Shown here: positions 34,821-48,114 of the stretch, piece after piece
How positions within the stretch are numbered: the stretch's first letter is position 1
Layout: the number at the start of each line of letters is the position of its first letter
Assembly: GCF_014529535.1 (NCBI RefSeq)
Contig: NW_023503371.1
Span: 124,001 to 188,000, forward strand
DNA: 64,000 bases
Origin: Bradysia coprophila
Taxonomy: Eukaryota > Arthropoda > Insecta > Diptera > Sciaridae
Direction: 5' to 3'
The notes under the pieces: generated by a model
What the model saw: only the letters and a program-made list of their open reading frames with translations
What the model was told of the DNA's origin: nothing
Database searches by the model: none
Made by a program: the position numbers and the translations under genes

Positions 34821-35240
34821 ATCTGTCTAGAACGATAATCTCGAGCTTATCCCTCTAGCGAGTTTTTGTTTATCTCGGTATATCTGTTCTCGACAGATAA
34901 AATATGATATGCACCTATTGCCAGACTGTTATTTTGACGTGTAGGCATTATGACCCACGCCTTCGGCTAGGGCAATAATGTCCTACACGTCAAAATACCA
35001 ATCTTGGCAACAGGTGCATAATATATATTATCTGTCTAGAACGATAATCTCGAGCTTATCCCTCTAGCGAGTTTTTGTTTATCTCGGTATATCTGTTCTC
35101 GACAGATAAAATATGATATGCACCTATTGCCAGACTGTTATTTTGACGTGTAGGCATTATGACCCACGCCTTCGGCTAGGGCAATAATGTCCTACACGTC
35201 AAAATACCAATCTTGGCAACAGGTGCATAATATATATTAT
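34821..35240. repeat. family H1 hairpin, tandemly duplicated (209-bp period)
   Basis: Two almost identical units begin ATCTGTCTAGAACGATAATC at 34821 and 35030. Each contains the H1 palindrome with TGCACCTATTGCC arms, an inner GACGTGTAGGCATTA stem and a loop with CGCCTTCGGCT. The duplication includes flanking sequence, so it is a segmental tandem copy, not two separate insertions. Confidence 0.88.
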
Positions 35241-35329
35241 CGCATACGCGGTGTGATTCCCCGAAAAAATTATTCATCTAGGATATATAAACAAACATTA
35301 TACTTCTGTAAATTGTCGAAGTGTCATTC

Positions 35330-35610
35330 GCACATCTTGTTGTCTCGTTTTCGCTTATGCGATAAAAAAGAATATGCACGTATGGCAAGCCGTCTCGGCA
35401 ATCCTCGACCGCCTTGTCATACGTGCATAATATTTATTACGTGCTACATGAGTCGAAAACCGTACTTTTCATGTTTCAAGCACTACTTTCGACGCATGTA
35501 AAATCCATTACATAACTCGGGATAAAAATGAAAGGTCTCGTTTTAGTGTGTCAATAAAATTCACTTGAAAACTATACTTTTCATCTTTTTATCCCTAGTT
35601 ATGTAATAGT
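35330..35610. repeat. two more foldbacks related to 41640-42310
   Basis: One palindrome (TATGCACGTATGGCAAG and complement) spans about 35370-35430. The next pairs CCATTACATAACTCGGGATAAAAATG with its complement ending CTAGTTATGTAATAG (about 35500-35605). Versions of both occur at 41640-42310. Confidence 0.65.
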
Positions 35611-35840
35611 ATATTAATGTACAAGGGAAGGAATTTGATATTTGGTATACACACTAAGGCACTCGGATACTTTTACTTATTGTGATACGAAATATGAAAT
35701 TATTTCCCGAGTGTAGTATGACGTTTTCCTTTACGAAGGAGGGAAAAACTTTTCCCTTGGGACGGAAAGTCCATTTTCCCTCTCTAATGAAGGAAAAGAT
35801 TTTTATTATTTTACGTTTCAATGGAGCAATTTCTGAGTAA
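35611..35840. other. short AT-rich spacer
   Basis: This contains TTTTCCCT/AGGGAAAA motifs forming a weak foldback (35700-35800). No gene. Confidence 0.45.
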
Positions 35841-38800
35841 GAAGGATTCTTTTGAAAAACAGCCTACCGAAATCGGGCGTGTTTTCTAGTGGAACTTTTT
35901 ATAGGTACCTAGAAAGGACTTCGGCCCTAGAAGCCAAAACCACTCTCAAAAAAATTCTTCGAAGCTTTTATGGCTGGTGAAAGGTGATCGAAAGCCGAAA
36001 ATTTGCACTTTTCTTACCAAAATTTCTCCAGGTACACAAGCCGTACAGGGTCTTGTGGGGTGTCATTAGAAAGGTAATCACATGTACTATTGAGCCGAAT
36101 AGAGACTCATTGGTTATAAAATTAATCCACACTGAAATATGTGCAGTTGAAGTTTTCAACAGAAAACTTGCACTTTTCTTACCAATATTTCTCTAGTTAC
36201 ACGAGCCGTACATGGTGGTGTGGGGTATCATTTGAAAGGTAATTTTATGTGCTTTTGGGCCAAATAGGGTCTTATGAGGTTCGGATGCATATGCGATGAA
36301 ATATGGGCACTTAAACATTTCAACTCCTCATATTTCAGCGCATATGCATCCAAACCCCATAAGACCCTATTTGGCCCAAAAGCACATAAAATTACCTTTC
36401 AAATGATACCCCACACCACCATGTACGGCTCGTGTAACTGGAGAAATATTGGTAAGAAAAGTGCAAGTTTTCGGTTGAAAACTTCAACTGCACATATTTC
36501 AGTGTGGATTAATTTTAAAACCAATGAGTCTCTATTCGGCTCAATAGTACATGTGATTACCTTTCTAATCACACCCCACAAGACCATGGACGGCTCATGT
36601 ACCCGGAGAAATTTTGGTAAGAAAAGTGCAAGTTTTCGTTTTTTGATCACCTTTCACCAGTCACAAAAACTTCGAAGAATTTTTTTGAAAGTGGTTTTGG
36701 GTTCTAGGGTCGAAGTCCTTTCGATTAGATTAGATTAAGTGGGTGGAGATAATGGGAGACCCAAAATTTCCTGCACCTTGGCCGCCAATGGGCCTGTTGT
36801 GCGTGCCCACAGCATGTTAAATTCTATTCACTTGGTTCATATAGTTAAGTATACACTTAGGGTGGAAGAGCTTTATATGATCACTGATCATAGCTCAGAG
36901 TGTAAGCGCCAAGACATTTGGCTCTGGCGATAATATATGCGGGACATTTGCACAGGAAGTGTTCAGCCGTCTCGATGTCGCCGCATTGGTTGCAGGATGC
37001 ACTATCTGTGAGACCCATAGTAAACAGATGGCTGTTAAGGCTACAATGCCCTGAAAGGACGTCAGTAAGGCGTTTTAGATCCTTTCTGGATAATGAGAGA
37101 AAGACTCTTGAGCGAGCCTCGCTTATCTCTAAACAAGCTTTGGCTTGTCTGGCAAAGTTAATGCTTTTCCAATGCTTTGAAAAAGTGCTGGCTTTCCAGC
37201 ACTTAACAACGCTTTGTAACACGGAAGCAGACACTCCAATAGCCAGGACCGGATAGAGGTGTATTAGAAGCTTCCCTGGCCAGTTGATCTGCCAGTTCAT
37301 TTCCGGGATGCCCGCTGTGGCCCGGTATCCAAGTAAGTATGACTTGACATTGTCTAGCTAATAGTTCTAAGACGTCCCTGCACTGAAGGGCTAGGGAAGA
37401 AGAATACTTATAGCTATCAAGAGCTTTAAGAGCCGATTGGCTGTCAGTACAGATCAGAATGGTGCTTCCACGAATATTTTTATCTAATATCTCTGTGCAG
37501 CAACTCAAAATGCCCGTTAGTTCAGTTTGGAAAACTGTAATCCAGCGACCTAATGGTACCGATTTCACCCAATCAAATTGGGGACAACAATAACCAGATC
37601 CTGATCCGTCACCTTTACTCGAGCCATCTGTATACCATTCAATTACTGAACCCGATGAGTTAACAGTACCTGGGGTCCAGTCACTTCTAGCTGGAAAATT
37701 AATCTTGTAAGATTTTTCGAATCTGAACGCAGGAGGGATTAGGTCGAAAGGCATTTCTAGTTCAGGTGATTCTTCTAGCATGATTTTCCAGATCCTTGCG
37801 TGACCGAAATCTGACTTCAATAAGGAATTAGACATATTAAACCTGAGCGCAGTAGACCTGGCGACGGATTCTATATGAATGTGCAGGGGAGGAATGTTAA
37901 GAAGCGCTTCTAGAGCTGCCGTGGGGGTTGACCGCATTGCCCCGGTAACTCCTACCAAAGCCAAACGCTGTAGTTTGCTCAACTGATTTTGAACAGTGAT
38001 AAGTTTACAGCGCTGCCACCAGACTATGGCAGCGTAGCAAAGCCTAGGCCTAACGATTGCAGTGGAGATCCAAAGTCTGATTTTCGGAGTAGGACCGTGA
38101 GATAGCCCAAAGACTCTATTACAGTGCCAAATCGTTCCCACTGCCTTTTTGATGGCAGTGTCCAGAAATAGGGAGAAAGTTAACTTAGAGTCCAGTGGCA
38201 GACCTAAATACTTCACCGAGTTCGATAGGGGGATACGTTTTCCGAAGAAAATAGGAGATCTAAAGCCCAGAATTTTTCTTTTCTTGGTAAAAAGAATTAA
38301 TTTTGTCTTCGAAGGGTTAGCCGTCTGTTCTTGAGAGAAACACCAGTTTTCCACCAGCGTAAGTGCAGACTGCATTAGATCACAAAGTGTCGAAGTAAAG
38401 AGACCTACGATGATGATCGATAAATCGTCGGCAAATGCTTGAGAGTAAAATCCCGATCCGTTGAGAAGTTTTAATAAGCTGTCCTTGATCAGACAGTAGA
38501 TTAATGGGGGAAGGATACCACCCTGAGGACAACCTTTATTCACATAGACGCTCACTTTGATTCTACCCAGGTATGAGCTGACAATGCGAGAGTGGAGCAT
38601 CGTGATTATCCATCCAATAATCGTTTCGCAGATGCCGTGTTCTCTACAAGATTGAGCAATAGCTCTGAATATTATATTATTAAATGCTCCATCTATGTCG
38701 ATAAAGCACCCTAGCGCCTCCTCGCATTGACTGAAGGCTTTCTCGATTCTATAAATTAGGTTATGCAAAGCTAGCTCAGCAGACTTTCTCGGCTGATAGG

Positions 38801-39759
38801 CGAATTGAAGCTTATGAATGCTACAAACATCGCTACTAATGACAGCATCTCGAAGATAGCGATCGATTAATTTTTCTAATGTTTTTAGTATGAAGGATGT
38901 TAGACTAATAGGTCTGAAGGATTCTGCAATTTGGTAAGTGAATTTTCCTATTTTTGGCATAAATACCACTCTAACCCCCCTCCATAACTGAGGAATGTGC
39001 TGTAGGATTAGACTGGCATTAGACTGGAGTTCGAAAAGGTGATCAATGATGAAATCTAAAGAGTTTTGCAAGATTGCAGGAAAAATACTGTCTTCACCAG
39101 CTGATTTGAAAGGTGAGAAAGAATGAACTGCCCAATTTATTCTTTCTCGAGAGACGATATCACGCGTAAGATTGCTGTCACCCCTACCTGATGGAAGGTT
39201 AAACAAGTCATTTACCGGTAGTACTCTGTCCTCCGAAGAGACACTTCCTGGAAAGTGGAATTGGAGAAGGTGCTGCAGTGAGGATTCTGGAGAGTTGGTA
39301 AATTCACCAGATGGTAGTTTCAGTGAGCCAATGGCACAAATCGGGTCTTTTGAAAGGGATTTAAGAAGTTTGGATGTCCCTGAAATAGATGTGGTTGAAT
39401 TAATCAACTGCTGATTTGAGGTTCTTTTACTGCTACGAAGCGCTTTACTGTAAATTTTTTGAGCTTTTATCCGAAGGCCAATGAGTAATGGATCCTTAGA
39501 TTTAGCTGCATTAAAAGCTTTCCGAACGCTTTTCCTTAGTTTCTTTAGCTCTGTATTAAAGAATGCCCCAGAGCGACCAGCTTTGAAACATTGAAGGGGA
39601 CAACTTTGATGGTAACATTTCAGAAGGTCATTTGTCAGGCGTTCTGCTGCCGAGTCAAACTCCTGTATGGAGAAGTCGAAGTCCTTTCTAGGCACATATA
39701 AAAAAGTCCACTGGAAAATGCGTCCGATTTCGGTAGGCTGTTTTTCAAAAGAATCCCTC
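35841..39759. mobile_element. foldback element (GAGGGATTC family), copy 2, with LINE insertion
   Basis: The ends are GAAGGATTCTTTTG and CAAAAGAATCCCTC, and TAA flanks both sides (35838-35840, 39760-39762). With the LINE at 36723-39674 removed, the element is one large hairpin with arms of roughly 480 bp and a symmetry centre near 36325. The arms share CAGCCTACCGAAATCGG, TTCTTCGAAGCTT and ATCACCTTTCACCAG blocks with copy 1. Open frames such as 36274-36738 are by-products of the palindrome. Confidence 0.85.
36723..39674 (-). mobile_element. 5'-truncated LINE with RT and RNase H (I-superfamily type)
   Basis: This minus-strand non-LTR retrotransposon inserted into the right arm of the foldback. 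The perfect 14-bp TSD GTCGAAGTCCTTTC occurs at 36709-36722 and 39675-39688, and the 3' tail is TAATCTAATCTAATC-like. It keeps reverse transcriptase (FRPISLTSF, FIDIDGAFNN, CPQGGILPPL, FADDLSI) and RNase H (EWYTDGSSKGDGSGS, CTDSQSALKAL, WIPGHSGHPGNELAD). The C-terminal zinc knuckle CNQCGDIETAEHFLCKC is in a second frame. The endonuclease and ORF1 are missing (5' truncation). A single frameshift near 37270 separates RNase H from the C-terminus; the first frame is 37203 to about 39674. Perfect TSDs and long open frames imply a young insertion. Confidence 0.93.
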
Positions 39760-41151
39760 TAAACTAAACTCAAGGAAAGTTTTACTTTTTGCTTGTTTTC
39801 TTCGTTTCAAACACATTCCATCACACAATAGTTACGTCTTTGTTTTCATTACACTTCTTTCATTCCACATATATTGAGTGTCTGCAACGACTAACTTAAA
39901 GTTTTTCCTATGGAAGTAATAGACAATGATATGTGGAACGAGTTAACCAGATAAATAAGCACGTAATAGTGTTTGAGTTAAGTTTCTATAGCATCTTTAC
40001 GTGTAAAGGATTTTTACCAACCTCTGCTCGTAAGTAAAATGTAGGTCCCTTTTGAAAGTGAAAATGTTGAAGTAGTTATTGTCAGTATGACATTATTGGA
40101 TAGAATGATGCGATGTTTATGCTTCTTAGATTAAAATTACAAATTTAAAAGCGATCCATCCTAATAGGGTACCCTAGTAGAATACCGCGTCTTGTTATGG
40201 AAATACCGAAGATGATTCAAGGGTTAAGGTACAATTTAAACGTTTTTTAAGTCTTCTAAAACATTCCATAAATTGATTAGAGTCATTAACGGAGATATAT
40301 AGAAGATCTCTGAATACTCTGAAATCATAACTGCTTTCCTCTACATTAACTGGACATAGATTACTTCCACGGCTGTAAGCTTACTTTCAGTACAGTGTAC
40401 TGATTGCTCTTAGTGAAATTTCTAGATATCCAGACCAAAGGATTTTGGGTATAGGATATCGAAGATACGACTGCCGTCAATTGGTATTTTAACGATGTTT
40501 AGATAATGCACGTAGGGCAAATACCATATGAATTATGGACATTCACTTTTATTCAGTCAAAACACGACGTCTTTTTCAAATTTTTAAATTCGGTAGCATC
40601 CTTCGGTCTGTAGTCAGAGTGGCGATGGTAAATAACAAATCGCAATAACCATAATAGCTGCTATGCGATAACTTTTTTTTTGTTTATTTTTATTTTATAC
40701 ACAATGAAGATAGTGTAGTCGATTCTACTGTCTGAATAATTGAGTAAATATATAGAATGGATCCACAAAACTGTAAAAACTGTAGGTGATGATGCGTTGT
40801 AAAAATTCGTAGAAATAGAAAAATTGCAACAACAACAAAAATTCGTAGATAAATTAGCTATAATATTTGATTTTTAGTTGGCGATTCGCGCGCAGAACCG
40901 ATTTCCCGCTGATAATCCGTTAAAGAGGTCATAGATAAATTCAAAAATGTATACTATTGGTTTAAATTAATTTGCGCTCTGTACGAATAGCCCGCTGATT
41001 TTTTGCTGTGAGACTAAATAAATATATCGGAGATTGGTTTCGCACGCCATATAAATCATGATTTTTACCAGATTGGTTTTATAGGTGCAGATAATGTGCG
41101 AGTGGGATTTTAAAAAATTTGAAACAATTTGCTTGAATTTATGTATACTTA

Positions 41152-41358
41152 TCCTGCTACAGACGGCAATCATATGACAAGTATTATTATTGAATCTATT
41201 ACTTTCATCGATCAAATCATTTTTAATAGGTTGATGTTAAATCTTGTACTTCAATTGTTTTAACATCCCTTGGACTATTGGTCCTCCAATTACCCAGAGC
41301 TTGTCATTATTTTTGTCGTAGTTATCGATAACAGATGAATATCCGTATGTTACAGGTT
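41152..41358 (+). repeat. TIR repeat family T, copy 4
   Basis: It begins ATCCTGCTACAGACGGCAATC and ends CCGTATGTTACAGG. The central TTACCCAGAGCTTGTCATTATTTTTG block is identical to copy 1. The TATA-like box has decayed here (GGACTATTGGTCC). Confidence 0.7.
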
Positions 41359-41639
41359 ATTGAGGTTTTGGTTTAAAAAAAAAAATATAAAGAAGTTGAT
41401 TGTTTGGATTAATTGATTGACTAATCTTATCAGAGCAATATATTGATCTACTCACAAGAAGCTGTTCACAAAAGACGTCACGTTATTTTATTTTTCGTCA
41501 CCTCTAACCCTCGTCTTACGCTAATCGTGAATATTAGCCCGTACATCCCGAAAATCCCTTCTGCCATAAACGACTAACGTCATTTGTGAACCAAAATCTT
41601 TTTTTTTTGTTTCTTGGTCTTATGCAGCAACCAACGTTT

Positions 41640-42310
41640 ACAAGACTACGAAATTAAGAAATAGTTATTTACATGCTACTTGCGTTGAGCACCGTACTTT
41701 TCTTGTTTCAAGCAATACTTTCGACGCCGTCGTCAGCATGTAAAATCCATTACAAATCGCGAGAGAAAAATGAAAAGTCTCGTTCGAGTGTGTTTATTTA
41801 CGTCGGATATGCATCAACAAAATTCACACTAAAATTCTATTTTTCATCTTTTATCCATAGTCATGCAAAATACTATTACATAACAAGGAGCAAAAAGGTG
41901 AAAACTATCATGTGAATTTTGTTGATCTGAGGAGAAGCCAAGGTCAATCAACACACGAACACAAGACTTTTCAACTTATATCTCGAGTCATGTAATGGAT
42001 TTTATCACATACGCGCGATGTTCGGATGTCAAAATTACTTATCTAGAAGTTTAATTCAAAAATTACACTTCAGGTCTATGTTGTTGTCTCGTTTTCGCTT
42101 ATGTGATAAAATAGAATAAAATAGAAAATAGTCGGCAAGCCTCAACTTCTTCGTGACAAGTGTGTAATATATATTACATGTTTTTGTTTTCCCTAGGGTC
42201 GGGATAAAAGTGAAAAGTCTCGTTTTCGTGTGTTTATTGACCTCGGCTTCGCATTGGATCAACAAAATTCACACGAAAACTCTTCTTTTCAACTTTTTAT
42301 CCTTTGTAAT
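41640..42310. repeat. cluster of foldbacks related to 35270-35610
   Basis: Shared blocks include CCGTACTTTTC.TGTTTCAAGCA, TTTCGACG..GCATGTAAAATCCATTAC, GAGAGAAAAATGAAAAGTCTCG and GTTGTCTCGTTTTCGCTTATG. Palindromic arms flank CG-rich loops (for example CCTCGGCTTCGCATT near 42241). No ORF of note. Confidence 0.6.
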
Positions 42311-44055
42311 AACTATTAAATGCATTCGAAACCTATACTAATTTTCTTGTTTTCCCCAAGTGTATAATAAGTCACTTTCGACCACAGAAAAAACAAAAGT
42401 AAGTAAAAGATCTTGGAAACAACACTGGAAAGAAACAAAAACGGCAATGTCATTTGTGGACAGTCTCTAAACATGTTTTAACTAACTATTAAAGTCATTC
42501 AATTAATTGGCCGTGCCAAGAAGGTTCTGACTAATCGGACACAAATATCGATCTATCTGTCACTCATAAAGTCACTCTGGGGACAAAACAAAAAATTACT
42601 TTGCATTTTCGAATTTTTCCGTAGAAATGCAAAAAGAAAATTGTAAAAAAAATTGTGGATTTTTCTTCCGGATTGAATGTTATTATATTCAACATATACA
42701 TCAACAGTGCATTATAATCTCTTTTAATGACAGGTACGTAATGTTGTAATTATTTTCATCCTGTGTCAATAATTACCAGCGAATGATTTTTAAACAGTTT
42801 TTTAACGATATATACCGAAAATACTATGGGTGCCTTTTTAGACAAGTCAAGTTTATTTTTGAATCTGCTATTTTTAAGAACTCAATATGTTTGGAATATT
42901 TATTTTTATTAGTGTTGCTATAAGAAAGGAACATATGTAAAGTATGCATGTAAATTATTTTGTTTCGCCGTCGTCGTCGATTCTTCTTGTTTTTTTTTTC
43001 GACTTGAAAAACTGATACAACATTTTACAAGAATTTGTGAATTTTCGATTTTATTAGGCAATAAAAATCTTTCAACGCAGAAACTGTGGAACAATTTTTT
43101 TTACCTAAAAGTCTCTTAAGAATTTTTATTGCAACTTACTTTTTCTTTAAGATGTTTAAATCCACTAAAAAATTTTATACGGTCAAAATATCTGTTTTCT
43201 ATTTACCAGAAACACTTTAATATGGGTATTACTTAAAGATAATTCGTACCTCCATTCCGCCATATGTTGCATTTCCTTCAGAGTGAAGGTCAATTATATA
43301 ATCATCTGCCACACCAATGACTGTGTACGTAATATTTATAATAATACGAAGTGCTGTATAAGTTTCCGTATTGTAGTGATTGTGCAGACCTTCGTAGTTA
43401 ATTTCAATTTTTACACAAAAAATAATTATTTTCATTCCATGTCATCTGTTATCAAAAACGACTATCAATGTAGAAGATAATTTATGGTCTGTATCAAACA
43501 CTATACTAGGTGATATTTTAAGACCAAATAAAGTAGAGTTTTCCCTAGTCTTAATTTTCACTTACGAAAAAAGCACTAAGTTTTCTCTTCGTTTACACTT
43601 TAAACAACAGAAAAGGGGCGTGGTTTAGCAAAACGGAGGCAAGTAAGGTTGTAAAAGGAAATCAAGCCTTAACAGTTAGTTTTACATTTCATAAACAAAT
43701 TGCCAAACATCATTTTCTGCTACCAATGATGATTATATACTGAAACCATTTACATTTTCTGTTTTATCTCCAACAATATTACTCGTATACAGCTTACAGC
43801 CTGGAAGTGTACTTCGTAAGGAGGAACTACTGAGGATTTTTTCGAATAAACATTTTCACTCGAAATATTCCCTCAATGCTAGAGTCTCCAAGTATGTTCA
43901 GAGACGATGTGAAAAGTCTTGTCCCATGGAGTAGAACGAAAAATTTGGAAAAAAATATTTGGGTCGCTTATATCATCTTATCTCCATCTATAGAACTATT
44001 GGCCTGTGGTAAAGTAGGAACAAAAGCTAAAAATAATCAAAAATAGACGAAACTT

Positions 44056-44250
44056 TTGGAGCAAAATTACATCATCCTTCCGTTCGCTTTCGAGACATTA
44101 AGTCCATGGTGTGTCGAAGCAATTCAATTCATTGATATTTTAGGAAAAATGGCAGAGCGGTCAAGCAAAAATTTAATTGGAACAGCGAATTGGTATCGCA
44201 ATACAGCTTTCGAATACTGCAAGCGTTACGGGCGCTTTCGGAGATTGTAA
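44056..44250 (+). pseudogene. possible C-terminal fragment of a retroelement polyprotein
   Basis: The frame reads ILPFAFETLSPWCVEAIQF then ILGKMAERSS.N and ends RYGRF. This resembles a C-terminal motif found downstream of RT in some retroelement-like insect and marine proteins (P-ETLG-WG..A..FI..IG). No RT domain was recognised immediately upstream. This is a pattern-memory call only. Confidence 0.3.
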
Positions 44251-46551
44251 AAGGTTGGGCAAAATATTTTAGTTAGTAAAATTTTCTCAATTTTTGTTTA
44301 TCTTTCTTTGCCAGTGCGCACAAAACACACAAACATTTATTACAAATTATGATCGCTGATCATTGATCGGCTGTCGATACATATATTCCACATGGTACCG
44401 AACCAAAAACCTGACAAAATATTCCGTATTGCAAACTACGATTCAAGCTAAATGGATATACATAACATAACTTAAGCTCTAATTTGAGCCAATAATTTAA
44501 ATAGTGGCAATAAAATTGAATTAATTCAATGAGGTTAAATCTAGAGCTGAGATGTGTGTGCACTGCACGTATTTATGAAATTCGTGAGACATTCAGTTTA
44601 TTTAAGTTAATAATTTGATTGACTGCAGTTTCTCAACTAAATTTATAGGTTAACTGCAATCATATTTGAATTACTCTAGTTGTTTGTGCAAATTGTTTAT
44701 ACATTTTAACGGAATTCGTTCGACGAGAGAATTTTAACAATGAAAGTTGATTGACTAACTAAAAATGATTTAAATTTAAACGAGCGAAATTGCGTGCATA
44801 TATATACATAATCTCCCAGTCAGATTCAAAACAACAAATATTAATGAAAGATGTCTATTTTTTTGTGGTATGTATACGGATGGATCTCCCCAAAAAAGAA
44901 AATTTTGTTTCCAGAGATTTATAACTTTTTCCGATTCGATGTTTTCTTAGCCCAAAAATAAAGACAAAATTTAAAACCAATTTGTTATTTCAACCAAAAT
45001 AATTAGATGTATATAATGCCGAGTATAATGCGGTGTAGCATTCGTTCAAATGAAAAGGAAACATAATGACATTTTGTACTTGTGTTACCGATGCGTAATA
45101 TAGCGGAAATGCAATAGATGTATCAACAAATTAATGAACGGAAAAATGTTTTTCACGTGAAGGAAAAATTTGTAAATAAATTCCGTTTTATTTGTCAACA
45201 ATACGGTTAATTATATGTATATGTATAGTATAAACTGCGGGTTGGATGTGCATATATGCATCTCTTGATATAGATATCTATGTCTGATGGAACACAAAAA
45301 AATTTCGGATTTTTTCCGTTTAACTTAAATATAAAATGGGAAGTAGAAGAATGTGTCAACGGGAAACAGACATACTGGATAATTGCAGCGCTATTAAGTG
45401 ATGTAATTGGAATTTTAAACGGTAAGTCTATCAGTCAAAGTTTAGTATTCACGTGGAACTCATGAACCTTTTCAACACTTGTATGTACAGAGTCAAAAAA
45501 AATACTTTTTTTTTGTTTCGGAGGTTTATGGATAGGAAGTACTTATAATGATGGTATACCAGGTGTTTTATAGGGTTTTTTGGTTACCAGCTAGAGAAAC
45601 ACCCTGTTTCATCAACTTTTTTTTATTAATATAATCGAAAAAGACGTAAGTGGTAATCGAGGTGGTCACTATATTTGGGTTTGCAGTCTTAGTGCTAAAA
45701 AAATGTGACAAAAAAGTTTTGGGTAGACTAGTAGACTACTACTTCCAATCGACGTCCTGTTGGAAACGACGGACTGGTGGCAGACCTTTAAACTTTCGTG
45801 TACGTAGTAAATTCTTCTTTATTTTAGGAGTGTAAGGGATTCCTAAAATATAAAAAGTTTGACGTGATCCATGGATCGGTGTTCGCGCTGAAATGTTTTA
45901 AATCCGTCCGTGTAAAACAACAAGAATTGAATTAAAATAAAATGAACAGCAACAATCCATTACTGTGTACGTTTTACTTCCTGTGCAGTGTGCCTAAATA
46001 CAACAATATTTTAACATGTTAATGTTATTGTTGTGGTTTTTGTTTTATTAAATAATATTTTATATACTCTTCGATTAACCGGACTCACACGATAAAGAAA
46101 TAACATCCTAACTGATGTTTAAAATTCAAAAATAGAAACTCACATTTCCTGTTAAACGTTTTCTAACACGCGCGATTATATATTTTTTGCATCTTGAGTT
46201 CATAAATTATATGCGCATGCATTATACACACACACACACATTGACGAATTTAAATTTTAAAATTATAAAAAATAAAAAAATATAATTAGATATGTTTGTA
46301 TATCAACACCAAGTCTTGTTGGGCTGGAACTTCATTTCTCAAATCAGAAAAGGAGAAGCTGAATGCTGACATAGGAAAATGTAAAAGTTTAAAGTATTCT
46401 TTGGAAAGTAAATACTAGGCCCAACCTTTTGGGCGGGTCAGGTCCCTTGATTGACGATTTCAATAATATATTTTTTGCAACAAGTGACGAAAAGTTGGAC
46501 TTTCCATTGCCTTTATTGCGAAAAACGTTGTTTACAACTCGTTGATAAATG

Positions 46552-46632
46552 TTTTTTAAGGCACACGATGTGTATTGTCACACTCGGCCTCGAGTAAGCA
46601 TTTATCACTCGGTTGTATAAATAACTATTCAA
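46552..46632. repeat. GGCACACG foldback family member
   Basis: TTTTTTAAGGCACACGATGTGT is followed by ATTGTCACACTCGGCCTCGAG and ATCACTCGGTTGTATAAATAACTATT. It is homologous to 22893-22950 and to the interrupted copy at 53915/55597. Confidence 0.55.
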
Positions 46633-48114
46633 TGCCATTTTATTTTCCATTCTCAAACTTCCGAAACTTCACAAATAACTGATATAAAACCTTCGCCTGA
46701 GTCCAAATTCTTTGGAAAAGTACTTTTTGTGTTCTCAATTTTGCAAATTCCAAATCTTAGAAGTATGAAAATATACCAGTATCCTGTGTTATCCAGAGTT
46801 ATAAAAAGGTGATCGAAAACTTAATACGATAGGTGTATCAGTTGCCTCAAAAAATATAAAATACAGATTTAGAAGTAATACTAAAGACTACAGATTTCTA
46901 GAACTTAGACGTTGAAGGACCCATATGGAATGATCAGTTTATAGGAACTGACCTCTAATTACCTCAAGATTCTTGAGTCAAGAATGACATAAATCCAGAA
47001 AAACATGAAAAAATCCGATAAAAATGCGATAAATCTATAGGTTAGAGAGCTGGCAAGACGATGAAACATCAGGAAGGTACTTAAAACGAATGTTATGTAT
47101 ATAGTACAGTTAGTTGTCACCATTTAAAACACTTCTGGTGTTAAATCGTCGAATTAAAAGCAATTTAGTGCAAAATAGGGTTTATTTTGACGTGTTTACA
47201 AATTCGGGTGTTGAATAGCATCCACAACATCCTGAGCTAGTTTTGTGACTAGGATTCAATTCTAAAATGATGTGGACAGGCTATTCTTCTAAATTCATCA
47301 GCAAAAATTAATTATGCGTCACTATTTTGCTCAGAAATAAATACTAAATAATGTTGGAAAATATCAGTGTTAGGAACCGTGGAAATCTTGGCTTATCACG
47401 GTGGGGTTGAACAAAACTTAAATAGAGTCACGACACCACCTCTGATTTTTTTTTATATTCTTATTGAGGGACTCGAGTACTATAAGTAACCACATTCAGT
47501 TCGCAAAATTTTCCAGCCGTTTCGGAGAACCGGCAGTCATGGCCGTGCGGGACCGACGAGTCAATTAGAATACAGATTGTTATCGCAACGGATAGAGGGA
47601 CTAATTCTAAACTAATTCGTATTGAAATGGCTCCCCTCGACAACTTGACCACGTAGCTACAGACAGCTAAAGTCGAAAATTCGACATCTTTGAATGGTGA
47701 TATGTCCAAGACGAAGAAAGTTTGATAGATATTGGTAGAGGATTCCATGCTCTATTAAACGCCGAGAATGGATTTTACAAAATTTGTCTGAATTGTACAA
47801 TATTTGAAAAATTTTATTTTCACCATCCCCGGCGAAACTAGGACTCATCTGCAATACACAGGTTAACCCTGTCTGCAACAAAACGATTATGCCTGATCAG
47901 CTTGCAGTCTAAGCTTTACAACGATACCACACTCGCCTCACAACAAGTATCTGTTACGACATTTTGTTTGCAGCAAGGTCACTCTACGACGAAATTTTCA
48001 ATTTACTATCTATCTTCAAGTGCCCGTTCCTTTAGAATGAGTGGAATTGTTATGCATTCTTCATTAATAAGTGGGTGAGTCGGTTAAAGCGAGGCGACTT
48101 TTTCTGACAAAAGG

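Noticed and set aside
36274-36738. 154-aa ORF and its minus-strand partner at 36399-36650
   Set aside because: Both strands of a foldback read the same palindromic sequence; they are by-products of the inverted repeat.
45280-45465. Possible exon ending at a good donor
   Set aside because: No homology and no matching acceptor or partner exon found; not enough to call a gene.
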